NCBI GenBank assembly: GCA_049644345.1 | Contig: JBARRS010000189.1 | Span: 1-41,137, forward strand | Direction of reading: 5' to 3' | From: JBARRS01 sp049644345 | Lineage (GTDB): Bacteria > Actinomycetota > Thermoleophilia > Gaiellales > Gaiellaceae | DNA length: 41,137 bases | Part shown: in pieces, positions 39,119-41,137 of the stretch | How positions within the stretch are numbered: position 1 is the stretch's first letter | Layout: every line of letters starts with the position of its first letter | Notes under the pieces: generated by a model | Seen by the model: only the letters and a program-made list of their open reading frames with translations | The model's database searches: none | What the model was told of the DNA's origin: nothing | Made by a program: the position numbers and the translations under genes

Positions 39119-41137
39119 GGAGCCGGATCACCGACGCGAACCGGAAGTGGTGGGTCCTCGCCGCGGTCACGTTCAGCCTCTTCATGGTCATGCTGGACAC
39201 GACGATCGTGAACGTCGCGCTGCCGGCGATCCAAAAGGACTTCAAGATCGGCCAGTCGAAGCTCGAGTGGATCGTCAATGCGTTCCTGCTCGCGTATGCG
39301 GTGCTGCTCCTCCCGGGCGGGAAGCTGGCGGACTACCTCGGCCGGCGGCGATTCCTCCTGATCGGCGTTGCGATCTTCACCGCCGCCTCGCTCACTTCCG
39401 GCCTGGCGACGTCGGGAACAATGCTGATCACGTCACGGGCGGTGATGGGCGTGGGCGCGGGGCTGATGATGCCGGCGACGCACTCGCTCATCTCGGCCAA
39501 CTTCAGCGAAAGCGAGCACGGCCTCGCGTACGGCGTCTGGTCCGGGATCTCGACGCTCGGGCTCGCGCTTGGTCCGCTTGCCGGCGGCGTCCTCGTGCAG
39601 AAGGCCAGCTGGCCCTGGATCTTCTACGTCAACATCCCGTTCGGCATCGTCGCCATCGTGCTCGCGAGGCTGGTCATCCGCGAGTCGAAGGACATGTCGA
39701 CGGAGCAGGGGCTCGATCCGCTCGGGCTCGTCGTCGGTGCCGTCGGGCTGTTCACGCTCATCTTTGGGATCACCGAGGGCCACGGCTACGGCTGGACCTC
39801 GAAGATCATCGTCGCCTGCTTCATCTGCGTCGCGGTCGCCGTGCCGCTCTTCGTCCTGCTCGAGGCCAAGCAGCGCCGCCCGATGATGGATCTCTCGTTG
39901 TTCCGGAACAGCACGTTCACGGGTGCGAACATCGTGACGATGCTGATCATGCTGACGATGCTCGGCATCCTCTTCTTCGTCTCGATCTACCTACAGAACG
40001 TGCTCGGATACTCGGCGATCCAGACTGGCGCGACATTTCTGCCCTTGACGCTGATCTTTCTGCTCGTCTCGCCGGTCGCCGGAATTCTCGGAGACCGTCT
40101 TGGCTTCCGTTGGCCCGTCTCGATCGGGATGGCGCTGCTCGCGGCCGGGCTCTATCTGTTCTCGCGTATAACGGTCCACACGACTTTCTGGGCCCTCTTG
40201 CCGGCGCTGATCGTCGGCGGCATCGGGATGGGGATCGCGACCGCGCCCGTGACCGCCGCGGCGATGGGCGCAACACCAGTCGACAAGTCGGGTGTCGGTG
40301 CCGGCATCCTCGTCACGTTTCGCCAGACCGGCGGCGCGCTCGGCGTCGCGATCATGGGCGCGATCATCGCCTCGAAGCTGGGTCACGCTGTGCCTGGGGC
40401 GAAGGCTTTCCCGGGGTTGTTCGTGGACGGCTTTCACGACTCGCTCCTCGTCGCCGCCGCGATCGCGGTCGCGGGGGCGGTCGTCGCCGCTGCGACTATC
40501 GGACCCGTTCGACACATCGGGCCGGCCCGGACGGGCGCGGAGCGTCTTGCCGGACGCCTCGCAGTCGGCACGCTCGGCGGCGTTCCGGCGCACACGGCGG
40601 TCAGGCGGGTGGTTTCGCGCGCAGTCTCGGCCTACGGCTCCGTCAATGCGCCGGCCCTGCTCATGAAGGATGGCCCGCTCGCCGGGCAGCGGTTCGCAGT
40701 CGAGTCGGAGCTCTCGCTCGGGCGGGCGGGGGCCGACATCATGCTGGAGGACCCCCAGGTCTCACGTCGGCACGCGCTTGTCCGCCCAGTCGACTCGACC
40801 TTCGAGATTGCCGACCTAGCCTCGATCAACGGCACGTTCGTCAACGGCGAGCGGATCACGACGCCGCGAAGGCTCGTGGACGGCGATCTTCTCCGCCTGG
40901 GGCACGTCTCGATCCAAGTGGAGTTGCCGCCGGCGGTCCTCGTCGCCCCGACGGTGGCCTCCCAGCCGTTGATCCCAGTCCTCGTTGTCAAGGACGGCCC
41001 GATGGCCGGCGAGCGCTTTCCGGTCGAGTCGGAGCTCTCGCTCGGCCGGGAGGAGGCGGACATCACGCTCGATGACGCAGAGGTCTCCCGTCGCCACGCG
41101 CTCGCCCGTCCGGTCGACGGCAGCGTCGAGTTGGCCG
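39115..41137 (+). CDS. DHA2-family MFS exporter with C-terminal tandem FHA domains (3' end outside window)
   Basis: At least 674 residues, starting with GTG 39115 that overlaps the previous stop (GTGA). Residues 1-480 are an EmrB/QacA-type transporter with about 13-14 hydrophobic helices: 'FMVMLDTTIVNVALPAI' (motif D1), 'GGKLADYLGRRRF' (motif A), 'GISTLGLALGPLAGGVL' (motif C), and 'DKSGVGAGILVTFRQTGGALGVA'. A basic linker of about 35 residues leads to an FHA domain (about 514-600; 'LGRAGADIMLEDPQVSRRHALVR', 'SINGTFVNGERI') and then a second, cut by the window edge (from about 622; 'LGREEADITLDDAEVSRRHALAR'). Such transporters normally end after the last helix. The FHA parts should bind phosphothreonine peptides on the cytosolic side. 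It probably exports the operon's product under kinase control (inference). Confidence 0.92.
   Translation, partial: MRSRITDANRKWWVLAAVTFSLFMVMLDTTIVNVALPAIQKDFKIGQSKLEWIVNAFLLAYAVLLLPGGKLADYLGRRRFLLIGVAIFTAASLTSGLATSGTMLITSRAVMGVGAGLMMPATHSLISANFSESEHGLAYGVWSGISTLGLALGPLAGGVLVQKASWPWIFYVNIPFGIVAIVLARLVIRESKDMSTEQGLDPLGLVVGAVGLFTLIFGITEGHGYGWTSKIIVACFICVAVAVPLFVLLEAKQRRPMMDLSLFRNSTFTGANIVTMLIMLTMLGILFFVSIYLQNVLGYSAIQTGATFLPLTLIFLLVSPVAGILGDRLGFRWPVSIGMALLAAGLYLFSRITVHTTFWALLPALIVGGIGMGIATAPVTAAAMGATPVDKSGVGAGILVTFRQTGGALGVAIMGAIIASKLGHAVPGAKAFPGLFVDGFHDSLLVAAAIAVAGAVVAAATIGPVRHIGPARTGAERLAGRLAVGTLGGVPAHTAVRRVVSRAVSAYGSVNAPALLMKDGPLAGQRFAVESELSLGRAGADIMLEDPQVSRRHALVRPVDSTFEIADLASINGTFVNGERITTPRRLVDGDLLRLGHVSIQVELPPAVLVAPTVASQPLIPVLVVKDGPMAGERFPVESELSLGREEADITLDDAEVSRRHALARPVDGSVELA
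40699..41045 (+). repeat. in-frame direct duplication within the FHA-coding region
   Basis: A 23-nt stretch is identical at 40699-40721 and 41023-41045, 324 nt (108 codons) apart. Surrounding sequence encoding 'KDGPxAG', 'VSRRHAL' and related motifs is also alike. The two FHA domains therefore arose by tandem duplication that still shows at the DNA level; more copies may follow beyond the edge. Confidence 0.8.

Noticed and set aside
39003..41075. 690-codon open frame on the plus strand in another frame
   Set aside because: Extremely Arg-rich translation overlapping the MFS-FHA gene, whose frame shows helices and motifs throughout.
29248..41137. An acyl carrier protein gene in the biosynthetic operon
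   Set aside because: I looked for a small acidic frame with a DSL motif in the gaps and between genes. None is present, so any ACP must lie outside the window or be the housekeeping one.
1..41137. CRISPR arrays, insertion sequences with transposases, integrases or phage genes
   Set aside because: No regularly spaced repeats, transposase motifs or phage structural genes were seen. The only repeat-like element is the palindrome at 12651-12842.

Overview
The window is about 41 kb of gene-dense, high-GC bacterial DNA. Domain content, frequent GTG/TTG starts, TANNNT-type -10 boxes, several promoters with no leader, a fused accDA gene and PASTA/FHA/Ser-Thr-kinase signalling suggest an actinomycete, most plausibly a soil Thermoleophilia (Gaiellales/Solirubrobacterales-like). 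That placement is an inference from gene style; no rRNA is present. LAYOUT. (1) 1-5639, minus strand: a compact type IV pilus-like operon. In order of transcription it encodes a geranylgeranyl-reductase-like flavoprotein, PilT ATPase, a secreted lytic transglycosylase/M23 peptidase, a PASTA-like exported protein, a prepilin, and a PilX-like minor pilin cut by the window edge. (2) 5660-8641: tRNA-Tyr, a self-regulated ArsR-SRPBCC fusion gene on a leaderless promoter that contains a palindromic operator, class II fructose-1,6-bisphosphatase (glpX), and biotin transporter bioY. (3) 8709-17234: phosphotransacetylase (pta), a membrane Ser/Thr kinase, a ~190-bp imperfect palindrome, an FHA/zinc-ribbon/class III cyclase/AAA ATPase, a metallophosphoesterase, and fabD. 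(4) 17241-24816, minus strand: TPR-accDA-accB-accC-GAF, which is a complete acetyl-CoA carboxylase operon, then a cNMP-binding protein and a GH15 glycosidase. (5) 24950-41137, plus strand: a run of twelve co-directional genes. They encode phosphoketolase, a cNMP-binding/patatin esterase, acyl-CoA ligase, a cyclase-family metallohydrolase, a small cNMP-binding protein, a SUMF1-domain protein, two tandem alpha/beta-hydrolase-fold proteins that have lost the nucleophile, an FAD monooxygenase, an active ketosynthase, a catalytically dead ketosynthase (chain-length-factor-like), and a DHA2 MFS exporter with C-terminal tandem FHA domains that runs off the edge. HOW THE GENES FIT TOGETHER. Phosphoketolase makes acetyl-phosphate, Pta converts it to acetyl-CoA, biotin-dependent AccDA/B/C makes malonyl-CoA, and FabD loads malonyl onto ACP. 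The KS/CLF-like pair could consume this to build an acyl or polyketide chain, tailored by the monooxygenase and hydrolase-fold proteins and exported by the MFS protein. No ACP, ketoreductase or dehydratase is visible in the window. Nucleotide and phospho-signalling run through the same region: one cyclase, three cNMP-binding proteins, one Ser/Thr kinase and two FHA proteins. The 29-41 kb operon is the best candidate for an undescribed system. Its product and its regulation by cyclic nucleotide or phosphorylation are inferences.
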